Below the pieces are notes generated by a model. That model had not been told where the DNA came from. It saw nothing but the letters and a program-made list of their open reading frames with translations, and ran no database searches. A stretch of 64,000 nt of DNA, taken from assembly GCA_963676845.2 (NCBI GenBank), contig CAXXKK010000027.1:1-64000 (forward strand), in the 5' to 3' direction. This DNA is from G963662675 sp963676845. GTDB taxonomy: Bacteria > Bacteroidota > Bacteroidia > Bacteroidales > Prolixibacteraceae. How positions within the stretch are numbered: the first letter of the stretch is position 1; the number at the start of each line of letters is the position of its first letter. A program made the translations under genes and the position numbers. Shown piece by piece: positions 9,731 to 18,682 of this stretch.

Positions 9731-10307
9731 GCAAACAAGACCTATAAAAAGTACTTATATAAGAAAAAGCATTGCTATCCTCACAATGGGGACAGCAATG
9801 CTTTTCTGTTCCTGTGCAAATAAAATTGAAAAGATTAAGGAATTTTCCTCAGGCGAAAATTTTCACCCCATGGAATCAGAAGGATTTGAAATGCTTTATT
9901 CTGATTCAGCCATCGTACGTTTTAAACTGCAAGCTCCTAAGCTAATATCCTATGATGAAGAAAAAGATCCATTCACGGAATTTCCGGAAGGAATTGATCT
10001 GGAACAGTATGATGAAAACATGAATATTGTTACCAAAATTACTGCAAACTATGCACAGTATTTTGAAAATGATGAAAAATGGATTGCCAAAAACAATGTA
10101 ATTGTTGTTAATCCTCAGGGAGACTCACTAAAAACAGAAGAGCTTGTTTGGGAAGAAGGCAATGAAAAGCTCTACTCTGAACAATTTGTTGAAATCGTTC
10201 GTAAAGATCAAATAATTACAGGCATAGGATTTGAGTCAGACCAGGATATGAACAACTGGGAAATTAAGAATGTAAAAGGCCAAATTTACCTGGAAGTCAC
10301 AGAGTAA
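9708..10307 (+). CDS. lptC: LPS export periplasmic protein LptC-like lipoprotein
   Basis: 199 residues from the ATG at 9708; the frame is open 30 nt further upstream, but this ATG gives a sensible 23-nt overlap with the TPR gene. A lipobox is seen in TAMLFCSCANK, so it is anchored as a lipoprotein where E. coli LptC has a membrane helix. The body has the alternating beta-strand pattern of LptC/OstA-fold proteins (IVTKITANYAQYFENDEKW, then NVIVVNPQGDSLKTEELVW and EQFVEI), which carry lipopolysaccharide across the periplasm. Homology is inferred from this pattern and from the usual Bacteroidetes gene order. Confidence 0.82.
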   Translation: MRQQLHVKQTRPIKSTYIRKSIAILTMGTAMLFCSCANKIEKIKEFSSGENFHPMESEGFEMLYSDSAIVRFKLQAPKLISYDEEKDPFTEFPEGIDLEQYDENMNIVTKITANYAQYFENDEKWIAKNNVIVVNPQGDSLKTEELVWEEGNEKLYSEQFVEIVRKDQIITGIGFESDQDMNNWEIKNVKGQIYLEVTE

Positions 10308-10309
10308 GC

Positions 10310-11581
10310 ATGGAAATTCTCATCATCACCATTGTCTTAACCATTATTTTTTCCGCGTTTTTCTCGGGAATGGAAATTGCTTTCGTGTCGGCCAACAAGC
10401 TCCGGCTTGAGCTGGACAAACAACACAACTCCGTAAGTTCTAAGATCCTGTCAGTTTTCACAAAAAATCCGGGACAGTACATTGCAACCATGCTTGTTGG
10501 AAACAATATTGCCCTCGTCATATATAGTGTTGCGTTTGCTGAATTACTGGAACCAATTTTCTACAAAATAACTTCATCAGATGGTGCCGTGTTGTTTTTA
10601 CAAACTCTCACCTCTACTCTCGTTATCTTGTTAACAGCAGAATTTCTTCCGAAAACACTCTTCCGCATTAAACCAAATATTTTTCTGCGAGCATTCGCAT
10701 TTCCTCTCATTACTTTCTATTACTTGTTTTTCCCAATTACCCGATTAACTATTGGTTTTTCAAAAGCTTTACTGAATAGTATTTTTGGAGCAGGTATAGA
10801 TAAAGAAGAAGAAAAAATTGTTTTTAGCAGAATTGATCTTGACCACTTTGTAAATATCCAGGACAGCGATTCCCCTCTAGACGAAAAAGAAATTGAAAAC
10901 GAGTTAAAGTTATTTCGAAATGCTCTTGATTTTTCAAAAGTAAAATTACGGGAAATAATGGTTCCCCGAACAGAGATTGTTGCAATGGATATTAATTCAG
11001 ATATTGAAGAGTTAAAACAACGATTTGTTGAAACCGGATATTCAAGGATATTACTTTACAAAGAAAATATTGACAATATTATTGGTTACTATCACCTGTC
11101 TGCAATTTTTCATGATCAGGATTCAGTCCGGCAAAATATCAAGAAAGTTGTTATAGTTCCAGAATCCATGCCTGCCAGTAAACTGCTAAGTGATTTCATT
11201 CAACAGCACCGAAGTATTGCCATTGTTGTTGATGAATTTGGAGGGACATCAGGAATGGTAACAAGTGAAGATATCTTAGAAGAAATCTTTGGAGAGATCG
11301 AAGATGAACATGATACAATTGATCTGGTTGAGCGAAAAATTGACAAGAATGAATTTATTCTATCAGCGCGTATTGAGCTCGACCATCTAAATGAACGATA
11401 CAACCTGGGATTTCCTGTTGATGAAAACTTTGAAACACTCGCAGGATTCATTCTTTTTCACTATGAAAGTATCCCCAAAATCAACACCATAATCAACATT
11501 GATCAATTTCAGATTAAAATCCTAAAAGCTTCAAATACCCGTATAGAGCTCGTAAACCTTAAAGTACTAGACAACATTTAA
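10310..11581 (+). CDS. CNNM/CorC-HlyC family membrane protein (GldE-like)
   Basis: 423 residues. An N-terminal DUF21/CNNM membrane region (about 1-150) has several hydrophobic helices, starting IITIVLTIIFSAFFSGMEIAF. It is followed by a CBS pair (about 205-330, with MVPRTEIVAMDI and DEFGGTSGMVTSEDILEEIFGEIEDEHD) and a C-terminal CorC/HlyC transporter-associated domain (about 345-420). Such proteins are linked to divalent-cation transport; a Bacteroidetes branch is called GldE in gliding species. It sits 2 nt after lptC and 93 nt before ppiD. The name GldE should not be read as evidence of gliding. Confidence 0.88.
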   Translation: MEILIITIVLTIIFSAFFSGMEIAFVSANKLRLELDKQHNSVSSKILSVFTKNPGQYIATMLVGNNIALVIYSVAFAELLEPIFYKITSSDGAVLFLQTLTSTLVILLTAEFLPKTLFRIKPNIFLRAFAFPLITFYYLFFPITRLTIGFSKALLNSIFGAGIDKEEEKIVFSRIDLDHFVNIQDSDSPLDEKEIENELKLFRNALDFSKVKLREIMVPRTEIVAMDINSDIEELKQRFVETGYSRILLYKENIDNIIGYYHLSAIFHDQDSVRQNIKKVVIVPESMPASKLLSDFIQQHRSIAIVVDEFGGTSGMVTSEDILEEIFGEIEDEHDTIDLVERKIDKNEFILSARIELDHLNERYNLGFPVDENFETLAGFILFHYESIPKINTIINIDQFQIKILKASNTRIELVNLKVLDNI

Positions 11582-11674
11582 AAAAAAATCTAATTTTTAA
11601 GATTAATACCTAAAATTGTTATCTTCGTACCTCGAAAAAATAGAATAAAAACATAATTTATTAATCATCAGTAA

Positions 11675-13771
11675 ATGGCTACACTACAGAGAATACGAAA
11701 TCGTGCTGGTTTATTAGTAGCAATTATTATTGGTCTGGCATTAGTGGCCTTCATCTTGGGCGATATGCTAAGAACAGGAAGCTCATATCTTAGGCCTTCA
11801 CAAATGGAAATCGGAAACATCGATGGAGAATCCATTCAATATCCTGATTTCCAATCATCTGTTGACGAAACAGCAGAAATCTATAAAATGAACAGCGGAG
11901 TTACCCAAATTGATAACAATACCTGGATTCAACTGCGCGAGCAGGTTTGGCAGGAGATTGTTCAAGAATCAATTATGGCAGATGTATATGATGAGTTAGG
12001 ACTGGCTATTACGTCTGATGAATTATTTGACATGGTTCAGGGAAATAATGTTCACCCATATATTCAGCAATTATTTACCAACCCCAACACAGGCGGTTTC
12101 GATAAGTCAATGGTTATTCAGTTTCTAAAATCATTAGATTTTGCAACTGCTCAACAAAAAGCATATTGGTTGTATGTTGAAGAGCAAATTACAGATGACC
12201 AATTTCTTACAAAATATGAAAATCTTGTAGGAAAAGGTCTTTATGTTACAACAAACGAAGCTGAATTCAATATTGACACCAAAGCAAAAAGAGCTAATAT
12301 TCAATTCATTGGACTTAACTATTCATCAGTTGCAGACAGTACAGTTTCTGTTAATGAAAGTGATTTAAGGGAATACTATAATGCCCATGAAGATGAATAC
12401 AAACAAGATGACACCAGAACAATTGAGTATGTTACGTTCCCGGTTGTAGCGACAGAATCTGATGAAGCCGAAACATTAGAATGGGTTGAAGAAGAAAAAG
12501 AAGAATTTTCAACAATAGAAGATAACGAGCAATACATTAATGTAAATTCGGATGTTGATTTTGATGGTTCATACTACAAACAAGATGAACTCCCAGAAAA
12601 TATCGGTGAATTTGCCTTTAGTGGAAGCGTCGGTGATATATATGGACCATACAAAGAAGGTAATGCATACAGTCTGGTAAAAATTGATGATATACAAAAC
12701 CTACCAGATTCTGTAAGAGCAAGTCATATCCTTCTTACTTCAGCAGATGCCATGACTATAGCTGATAGTTTAAAAACATTAGTGGAAAATGGACAAGCTA
12801 GTTTTGCCAGTCTTGCTCAAGAAAACTCAGAAGACACAGGTTCTGCATCAAATGGTGGAGATGTAGGTTGGTTTAGACGTAATCAAATGGTTCAACCATT
12901 TGAAGAAGCTTGTTTTAATGGAGAAGTTGGTAAATTATACATTGCAACATCTCAATATGGTGTTCACTTAATTCAACCAACACAACGAGGAAGAGAAGTT
13001 AAACAAGTAAGATTAGCTACATTAACAAGAAATATAGAGCCAAGTACTCAAACGTTCCAGAATGTATACGCTCAGGCAAGTAAATTTGCCAGCGAAAATA
13101 CAACAGGAGAAGATTTCGAAAATGCTGTAATTGAAGAAAATCTTTCAAAGAGAACCGTAAACCTTACTGAAGATCAATATGCCATCACAGGTTTAGAACA
13201 ACCACGTTCACTTGTTAGAGCTGCTTTTGACGCAGACCTTAACGATGTATTGGTAAACAATGAAGGTTCTACAATTTTTGAATTTGGAGATATCTTTCTT
13301 ATTGCTACTCTAACCGATATAAATGAAGAAGGAATTGCTCCTTTGGAAAATGTAAAAGTAAGTGTCGAGTTAGCTGCTAAAAAGGAAAAGAAAGCTGAGA
13401 TGTTGATCTCAAAAATTAAGCAAGCTGCAACTTCTGATGATATGGATGCCATAGCTTCAGCACTGAATACAGAAGTAAAAGTTGCCAACAATGTTTATTT
13501 CACACAAAATTCGGTTACAGGTGCAGGTGTTGAACCAGCCCTTATCGGAACAGTTAGTGAACTTAATCAGGATGAGATTTCAGAACCAATAAAAGGAAAC
13601 AACGCCGTATATCTTGCGAAGGTAATCACCTTAAATGAAGATGACAGCAGTGATGTTTTATCTGAAAAGCAATCATTAAACGCAACAATCAGCTCAAGAG
13701 CATACTCATATGCATATCAAGCTCAGAAAAATGCGTCAGAAGTTGAAGATAAAAGATCAAAATTCTATTAG
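11675..13771 (+). CDS. ppiD: Membrane-anchored peptidyl-prolyl isomerase (PpiD/SurA type)
   Basis: 698 residues. It starts MATLQRIRNRAGLLVAIIIG, a short cytoplasmic tail and one membrane helix (about 12-32), so the rest is periplasmic. It has an N-terminal SurA_N-like helical chaperone region and a parvulin rotamase domain at about 345-450 (VRASHILLTS, then GGDVGWF, then YGVHLIQ). A long C-terminal region resembles the other PpiD proteins of Bacteroidetes. Its role is folding of exported and outer-membrane proteins. It ends an operon-like run and is followed by a strong terminator. Confidence 0.92.
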   Translation: MATLQRIRNRAGLLVAIIIGLALVAFILGDMLRTGSSYLRPSQMEIGNIDGESIQYPDFQSSVDETAEIYKMNSGVTQIDNNTWIQLREQVWQEIVQESIMADVYDELGLAITSDELFDMVQGNNVHPYIQQLFTNPNTGGFDKSMVIQFLKSLDFATAQQKAYWLYVEEQITDDQFLTKYENLVGKGLYVTTNEAEFNIDTKAKRANIQFIGLNYSSVADSTVSVNESDLREYYNAHEDEYKQDDTRTIEYVTFPVVATESDEAETLEWVEEEKEEFSTIEDNEQYINVNSDVDFDGSYYKQDELPENIGEFAFSGSVGDIYGPYKEGNAYSLVKIDDIQNLPDSVRASHILLTSADAMTIADSLKTLVENGQASFASLAQENSEDTGSASNGGDVGWFRRNQMVQPFEEACFNGEVGKLYIATSQYGVHLIQPTQRGREVKQVRLATLTRNIEPSTQTFQNVYAQASKFASENTTGEDFENAVIEENLSKRTVNLTEDQYAITGLEQPRSLVRAAFDADLNDVLVNNEGSTIFEFGDIFLIATLTDINEEGIAPLENVKVSVELAAKKEKKAEMLISKIKQAATSDDMDAIASALNTEVKVANNVYFTQNSVTGAGVEPALIGTVSELNQDEISEPIKGNNAVYLAKVITLNEDDSSDVLSEKQSLNATISSRAYSYAYQAQKNASEVEDKRSKFY

Positions 13772-13791
13772 ACAAAAATATATATCAATAT

Positions 13792-13821
13792 AAAAAAGCA
13801 GGCTTATCACCTGCTTTTTTT
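13792..13821 (+). terminator. Rho-independent terminator after ppiD
   Basis: AAAAAAGCAGG, a 7-nt loop and CCTGCTTTTTTT form a hairpin with a T tract directly after the ppiD stop. The A/T-symmetric arms could also work from the other side. Confidence 0.85.
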
Positions 13822-13965
13822 ATTTCAGCAACTTGATGCATTAATTCATTGCATTCATAAGTGCTATATAAGATCTGCCATTTTTATCCGTTTTATGAAA
13901 TATGAATTTTTCATTTTTTCTTTAACGTAGAAGAAAATCGATTCTCAATTTAAATGTTTTAGCAT

Positions 13966-13973
13966 TATATTTG
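13966..13973 (+). promoter_or_regulatory. Bacteroidetes -7 promoter box (SPOR-purF operon)
   Basis: TATATTTG matches TAnnTTTG and lies 22 nt before the ATG at 13996, just after the ppiD terminator. Confidence 0.7.
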
Positions 13974-13995
13974 CAACAGATTATTAATACAACCT

Positions 13996-14460
13996 ATGAA
14001 GCTTTCAATAGTTGTGATTCTAATATTCTTAACCCATTTGGGCACTATTGCTCAAACACCCACTAGCGGGTTACAGAAAGACAAATCTACTCCCTCCAAT
14101 ACTATACTAAACAAGTTGAATATTAACCAAGATCCACGCATCGACACCTTACTGCAGCGTCATATTCAAATGAATGAACGTTCTGAAGGGATGGACGGAT
14201 ATCGCGTAGAGATATTTTTCAGTTCGGGTTCGGGTTCAAGAACTAGTGCATTGGAAGTAAAAACAGAATTTTTGAAGTTATTCCCGGAAGAAACAGCCTA
14301 CATGACTTTTCAAACCCCAAATTTTAAAGTACGCGTTGGAGATTGCAGAACCAGAAGCGAAGCTTTAAAGTTAAAAGCCAAAATTGAAAAGTATTACCCG
14401 AATGCTTTTATTGTACCTGATGTTATACAATTTCCAAACTTATATACAGATAAAGAGTAA
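13996..14460 (+). CDS. Secreted SPOR-domain protein
   Basis: 154 residues. A signal peptide (MKLSIVVILIFLTHLGTIAQ) is followed by a short linker and a C-terminal SPOR-like domain (about 70-150). The RVEIFFSSGSG strand, FPEETAYMTFQTPNFKVRVG and EALKLKAKIEKYYPNAFIV give the usual pattern of two strands, helix, two strands, helix. SPOR domains bind denuded peptidoglycan glycan strands. The stop codon shares one base with the purF ATG (TAATG), so expression is coupled, although no functional link to purine synthesis is known. Confidence 0.82.
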   Translation: MKLSIVVILIFLTHLGTIAQTPTSGLQKDKSTPSNTILNKLNINQDPRIDTLLQRHIQMNERSEGMDGYRVEIFFSSGSGSRTSALEVKTEFLKLFPEETAYMTFQTPNFKVRVGDCRTRSEALKLKAKIEKYYPNAFIVPDVIQFPNLYTDKE

Positions 14461-16358
14461 TGAGCGAATTAATTAAACACGAGTGTGGTATCGCGCTAAT
14501 ACGCTTAAAAAAACCATTATCATATTACCAGGAGAAATATGGAACATGGCAATATGGTTTGAATAAGCTATACTTATTAATGGAAAAACAACACAACCGC
14601 GGGCAAGACGGGGCAGGTGTTGTAAGCGTAAAACTTGAGCTAAATCCTGGTCAAAGATATATTCACCGCTATCGCTCAGTTCAGCAAAATCCAATACAAG
14701 ACGTATTCGAGAAGATCAATAAAACGCTAAAAAAAGCACAAAAGAAAGGTATAGACACCAGTAATGTTGAATGGGCATACGAAGCAATGCCTTATGCCGG
14801 TGAATTGTACTTAGGGCACCTGAGATACGGAACATTTGGAAATAACAGTGTTGATTTCGTTCACCCGGTAATGAGACAAAACAACTGGAAATCCAGAACG
14901 CTTGTTTTAGCCGGAAACTTCAACATGACCAATACAGATGAGCTTTTCAACAAGTTAATTGAGTTGGGACAACATCCTGTTAATTACACTGATACTGTTA
15001 CTGTACTTGAAAAAGTTGGGCATTTTTTGGATGAAGAAAATCAAAATCAATTCAGACGTTATAAAAATGAAGGCTATTCAAATCAGGAAATATCACCTCT
15101 AATTGAAAAGAATCTGGATGTCCAAAGTATCATTGAACGTGCCAGTAAAGATTGGGATGGTGGTTATGCCATTGCTGGTCTTATTGGACATGGAGATGCC
15201 TTTATAACCCGAGATCCCTGGGGAATCCGTCCGGCATATTATTATGAAAATGATGAAATCGTAGTTGTAGCTTCTGAGCGTCCGGTTATTCAAACCGTGA
15301 TGGATGTTAAGGGTGAAAATGTCAAAGAAATTAAGCCAGGAGAAATCCTTATTGTAAAAAGAAATGGAGATACATACACTAAAATGGCCAGGATTCCACA
15401 TGAAAGAAGATCTTGTTCATTCGAACGTATCTATTTCTCTCGTGGAAGCGACAAAGACATTTACAGGGAACGGAAAGACCTGGGTAAATTACTAGCTCCC
15501 AAGATCCTAAAGGAAGTGGATTATGATGTGAAAAATACCGTTTTTTCTTTTATTCCAAATACTTCGGAAACCGCATTTTATGGAATGATGACTGGAGTTC
15601 GCAAACATCTTTTTGAGTGGAAGAAAAAGCAAATCAGGAAGTATAATGGCAATATGGATGAGAAAAAACTTGAAGAAATTATTTCTCTGGAGCCACGTGT
15701 TGAAAAGATTGCCATTAAGGACGTTAAACTACGTACTTTTATTGCCGACGATGCAAGCCGCGATGACTTGGTTGCCCACGTGTATGATGTTACCTACGGT
15801 GTCATTCAGGAAAATAAAGATACACTGGTTATTATTGACGATTCTATTGTTCGCGGAACAACATTGAAAAAAAGTATTCTAAAAATTCTTTCTCGCCTAA
15901 ATCCTAAGCGTATCATCGTTATTTCTTCTGCACCACAAATTCGCTACCCGGATTGTTATGGTATTGATATGGCTCAGCTGGATCGCTTCATTGCATTCAA
16001 TGCTGCCATCGAATTATTAAAAGATCATAACAAGCAGGATATCATAGATGAAGTCTATCGTAAATGTAAAGCACAGGAAAATCTCCCTAAAGAAGAGATT
16101 GTAAACTATGTGAAAGAAATTTACAGACCATTTACAGCTGAGCAGGTTTCTGCAAAAATTGCAGAACTTCTAAAACCTGATGGTTGTATTTCTGACGTAG
16201 ATATCATTTATCAAAGCATTGAGAATCTTCATAAAGCTTGTCCGAATGATACCGGAGACTGGTATTTTACAGGCAACTACCCTACTCCAGGTGGAAACAA
16301 AGTAGTCAACAAGTCCTTTATAAATTATTATGAAGGAGTTTCTTCCAGAGCATATTAA
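14460..16358 (+). CDS. purF: Amidophosphoribosyltransferase (long Bacteroidetes form)
   Basis: Makes 5-phosphoribosylamine from PRPP and glutamine, the first step of purine synthesis. 632 residues, longer than the roughly 470-500 of enterobacterial PurF. Near the N-terminus Cys9 (KHECGIALIRL) is the likely nucleophile of the Ntn glutaminase, with HNRGQDGAG and LRYGTFGNNS following. The phosphoribosyltransferase half has RGSDKDIYRERK and the PRPP loop VIIDDSIVRGTTLKKS. The longer middle and C-terminal segments are as in other Bacteroidetes. Glutaminase and PRTase motifs are both intact, so I infer an active enzyme. Confidence 0.85.
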   Translation: MSELIKHECGIALIRLKKPLSYYQEKYGTWQYGLNKLYLLMEKQHNRGQDGAGVVSVKLELNPGQRYIHRYRSVQQNPIQDVFEKINKTLKKAQKKGIDTSNVEWAYEAMPYAGELYLGHLRYGTFGNNSVDFVHPVMRQNNWKSRTLVLAGNFNMTNTDELFNKLIELGQHPVNYTDTVTVLEKVGHFLDEENQNQFRRYKNEGYSNQEISPLIEKNLDVQSIIERASKDWDGGYAIAGLIGHGDAFITRDPWGIRPAYYYENDEIVVVASERPVIQTVMDVKGENVKEIKPGEILIVKRNGDTYTKMARIPHERRSCSFERIYFSRGSDKDIYRERKDLGKLLAPKILKEVDYDVKNTVFSFIPNTSETAFYGMMTGVRKHLFEWKKKQIRKYNGNMDEKKLEEIISLEPRVEKIAIKDVKLRTFIADDASRDDLVAHVYDVTYGVIQENKDTLVIIDDSIVRGTTLKKSILKILSRLNPKRIIVISSAPQIRYPDCYGIDMAQLDRFIAFNAAIELLKDHNKQDIIDEVYRKCKAQENLPKEEIVNYVKEIYRPFTAEQVSAKIAELLKPDGCISDVDIIYQSIENLHKACPNDTGDWYFTGNYPTPGGNKVVNKSFINYYEGVSSRAY

Positions 16359-16383
16359 GTTATAAAACAAGATACTTATCAGG

Positions 16384-16412
16384 AAGCAGGTCACAACGGC
16401 CTGCTTTTTTAT
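16384..16412 (+). terminator. Rho-independent terminator after purF
   Basis: AAGCAGG, a 9-nt loop and CCTGCTTTTTT, 26 nt past the purF stop. Confidence 0.85.
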
Positions 16413-16489
16413 TAGCTAAAATTTTCTCCTTGATGAAAATATTTTTCTTCTTGATGAAAGTTTCGTTTGTCCCAGATAATAATAAGTAC

Positions 16490-17242
16490 CTAAGCTTGAT
16501 TAAGTGCCTTCTTTATTATGAGCTCAATTTCTTTGGTCAGTTCTTTTACATCACGCCCGGCAGGTTCAATAGGAGACAAAACAGTATAAGTCAGTTTAGT
16601 TCCAAAACGCATAGGGTAATAACTCTTAGGAGCTAGCTTATAATGACCATCAATTACAAAAGGAACAATTAATGCTGAAGGCGCCGCACGTAAAAGCGAT
16701 GCGATTCCCGGATACTGAAACTCTTTTACCTTACCATCTCGAGAACGCGTTCCTTCCGGGAAAATGCTGGCACTATAATTCTCTTTTTCAATATGCTTTC
16801 CCAGCTTTGTAATCTCCATGATGGACTGGCGTCCGTTTGAACGATCAATTAATGCAGATCCTCCATGAACAAGATTATAGGAGATACTGGGAATCCCTTT
16901 TCCAAGTTCAATCTTCGAAACAAATTTAGGATGATGTTTGCGAAAACCGACAACAATAGGAGGAATATCAAATGTACTTTGGTGATTAGATACAATTATT
17001 AACGGTCTTCCTTCCGGTAATTGATCAAAACCTCTGAATCGGATTCTGGCTCCAACAATCCAAAGCCCGTAAAGTAGCAAGTAATTTAAAACATCAACTG
17101 ATTTTTTACGAAGATTATACCCTCCAATTCTTCTGCAAACAACCTGGATTGGATGGAAAATTAGCAGCATCAACGCAAAATATAACAGATAAACCGGAGA
17201 TATAATGTAGCCTAAAAACTTCTTCATGATTTTCTTTATCAA
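16490..17242 (-). CDS. plsC: 1-acyl-sn-glycerol-3-phosphate acyltransferase
   Basis: Adds the second acyl chain to lysophosphatidic acid at the inner membrane. The HX4D catalytic motif is seen in VSNHQSTFDIPP and the glycerol-phosphate motif in FPEGTRSRDG. An N-terminal hydrophobic stretch (about 8-30) anchors it. 250 residues is typical. Another in-frame ATG five codons in could be the start. It is transcribed toward the purF terminator and divergent from zupT. Confidence 0.92.
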   Translation of the reverse strand: MIKKIMKKFLGYIISPVYLLYFALMLLIFHPIQVVCRRIGGYNLRKKSVDVLNYLLLYGLWIVGARIRFRGFDQLPEGRPLIIVSNHQSTFDIPPIVVGFRKHHPKFVSKIELGKGIPSISYNLVHGGSALIDRSNGRQSIMEITKLGKHIEKENYSASIFPEGTRSRDGKVKEFQYPGIASLLRAAPSALIVPFVIDGHYKLAPKSYYPMRFGTKLTYTVLSPIEPAGRDVKELTKEIELIIKKALNQA

Positions 17243-17395
17243 AATAAAGACACAAAAAAAGTAAAAATCAGTAGATTATGCACCATCAAGCCAAATGAAG
17301 TTCAAATAAAGATTTGTAAACATGAACAAAAGCCTCTCTATAACTGCAATGTAACCTAATAACGCTATATTTATAATCACATTAATAAGCATCTC

Positions 17396-18190
17396 ATGGA
17401 AGATAGTAATGTTTTATTTGCTTTTGGATTAACCTTATTTGCAGGTTTATCTACCGGAGTTGGTAGCATCATGGCTTTCATGTCTAAGAAATTCAATCCT
17501 CGATTTTTAGCAGGTTCTTTAGGTTTTTCTGCTGGGGTTATGATCTATGTTTCTTTGGTTGAAATCTTTGTAAAAGCAAAAGACTCCCTTACTATTTCTT
17601 ATGGTGAAAAAGTAGGCTATACCTATACTGTAATTGGTTTCTTTGTTGGAATTGCCGTGATTGCTCTAATTGACAAACTCATTCCTTCGGTTGAAAATCC
17701 ACACGAAATAAAAACAATGGACTCCCCTCCCAAGGATCTAAAACTCATGAGAATGGGTATTTTTTCTGCTTTAGCAATCGGCATTCACAATTTTCCGGAA
17801 GGTTTAGCCACATTTATGGCAGCTATTGAAGATCCTGCACTTGGTATAAGTATTGCAATTGCTATTGCCATCCACAATATTCCTGAAGGAATCGCAGTAT
17901 CAGCACCTGTCTATTATGCGACGAAAAGTCGCCCAAAAGCATTTTGGCTATCTTTCCTTTCCGGATTAGCAGAACCTATTGGTGCATTGGTTGGTTACTT
18001 TATTCTAAGACATATCTTCAACGACGCAACTTTTGGGTTGATTTTTGCCGGAGTAGCTGGCATCATGGTCTATATTTCACTTGATGAATTATTACCCACC
18101 GCCGAAGAGTATGGAGAGCACCACGTTGCAATTGGGGGACTGATTGCCGGAATGTTAGTTATGGCAATTAGCTTGTTATTGTTTGTTTAA
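17396..18190 (+). CDS. zupT: ZIP-family zinc transporter ZupT
   Basis: 264 residues with about eight membrane helices. The two ZIP signature helices are present, HNFPEGLATF and HNIPEGIAVSAPVYY, whose His and Glu residues line the metal path. It imports zinc and possibly other divalent metals across the inner membrane. It is convergent with the acetyltransferase gene, only 20 nt away. No zinc-responsive operator was recognised. Confidence 0.95.
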   Translation: MEDSNVLFAFGLTLFAGLSTGVGSIMAFMSKKFNPRFLAGSLGFSAGVMIYVSLVEIFVKAKDSLTISYGEKVGYTYTVIGFFVGIAVIALIDKLIPSVENPHEIKTMDSPPKDLKLMRMGIFSALAIGIHNFPEGLATFMAAIEDPALGISIAIAIAIHNIPEGIAVSAPVYYATKSRPKAFWLSFLSGLAEPIGALVGYFILRHIFNDATFGLIFAGVAGIMVYISLDELLPTAEEYGEHHVAIGGLIAGMLVMAISLLLFV

Positions 18191-18210
18191 GCCACAAATG
18201 AAAAACCAAC

Positions 18211-18678
18211 CTAAAGATTCTTCTCCCAGAAATACATAGGTGGATTACAATCCTCAAAACCACATTTCTTATACAGATTTTGGGCTTTCACATTATCATC
18301 ACGAACTTCCAGATTTATGCGACAATAATCATTTTCTTTGCAGAAAGAAGCAATAGAATCAAGCAAAAACTTGCCAACTCCATTTCCCCGAAAATCAGGA
18401 TGAACCACAAAATCATGGATATTGATAAGAGGCTTTGCTTTAAAAGTTGAGAAATTTTTATTGCAATTGGCTAAAGCAGCATACTTACCATCAGCTAAAA
18501 CGATGAATGCAATGTAAGCTTCATGTGCTTTTAATCCATCAATAATTCTTGGTGCCAGATCTTTCGGCATAGGAGCATTCATGCCCATTTCATCACGCAT
18601 GTATGCATCCAGCAAATAAAGAACTCCTTTTTGATGTTCCGGATTTTGTATATCAATACAAAGAAATTTAAAATCCAT
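18211..18678 (-). CDS. GNAT-family N-acetyltransferase
   Basis: 155 residues from the ATG at 18678. The frame extends 30 nt upstream into the end of the sigma-54 regulator gene, but the later ATG avoids that overlap. The acetyl-CoA motif is clear: DFVVHPDFRGNGVGKFLLDS, followed by a LEVRDDNVKAQNLYKKCGF ending. The substrate is unknown. It follows the regulator gene by 4 nt, so the two are probably co-transcribed. Confidence 0.87.
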   Translation of the reverse strand: MDFKFLCIDIQNPEHQKGVLYLLDAYMRDEMGMNAPMPKDLAPRIIDGLKAHEAYIAFIVLADGKYAALANCNKNFSTFKAKPLINIHDFVVHPDFRGNGVGKFLLDSIASFCKENDYCRINLEVRDDNVKAQNLYKKCGFEDCNPPMYFWEKNL

Positions 18679-18682
18679 TTTC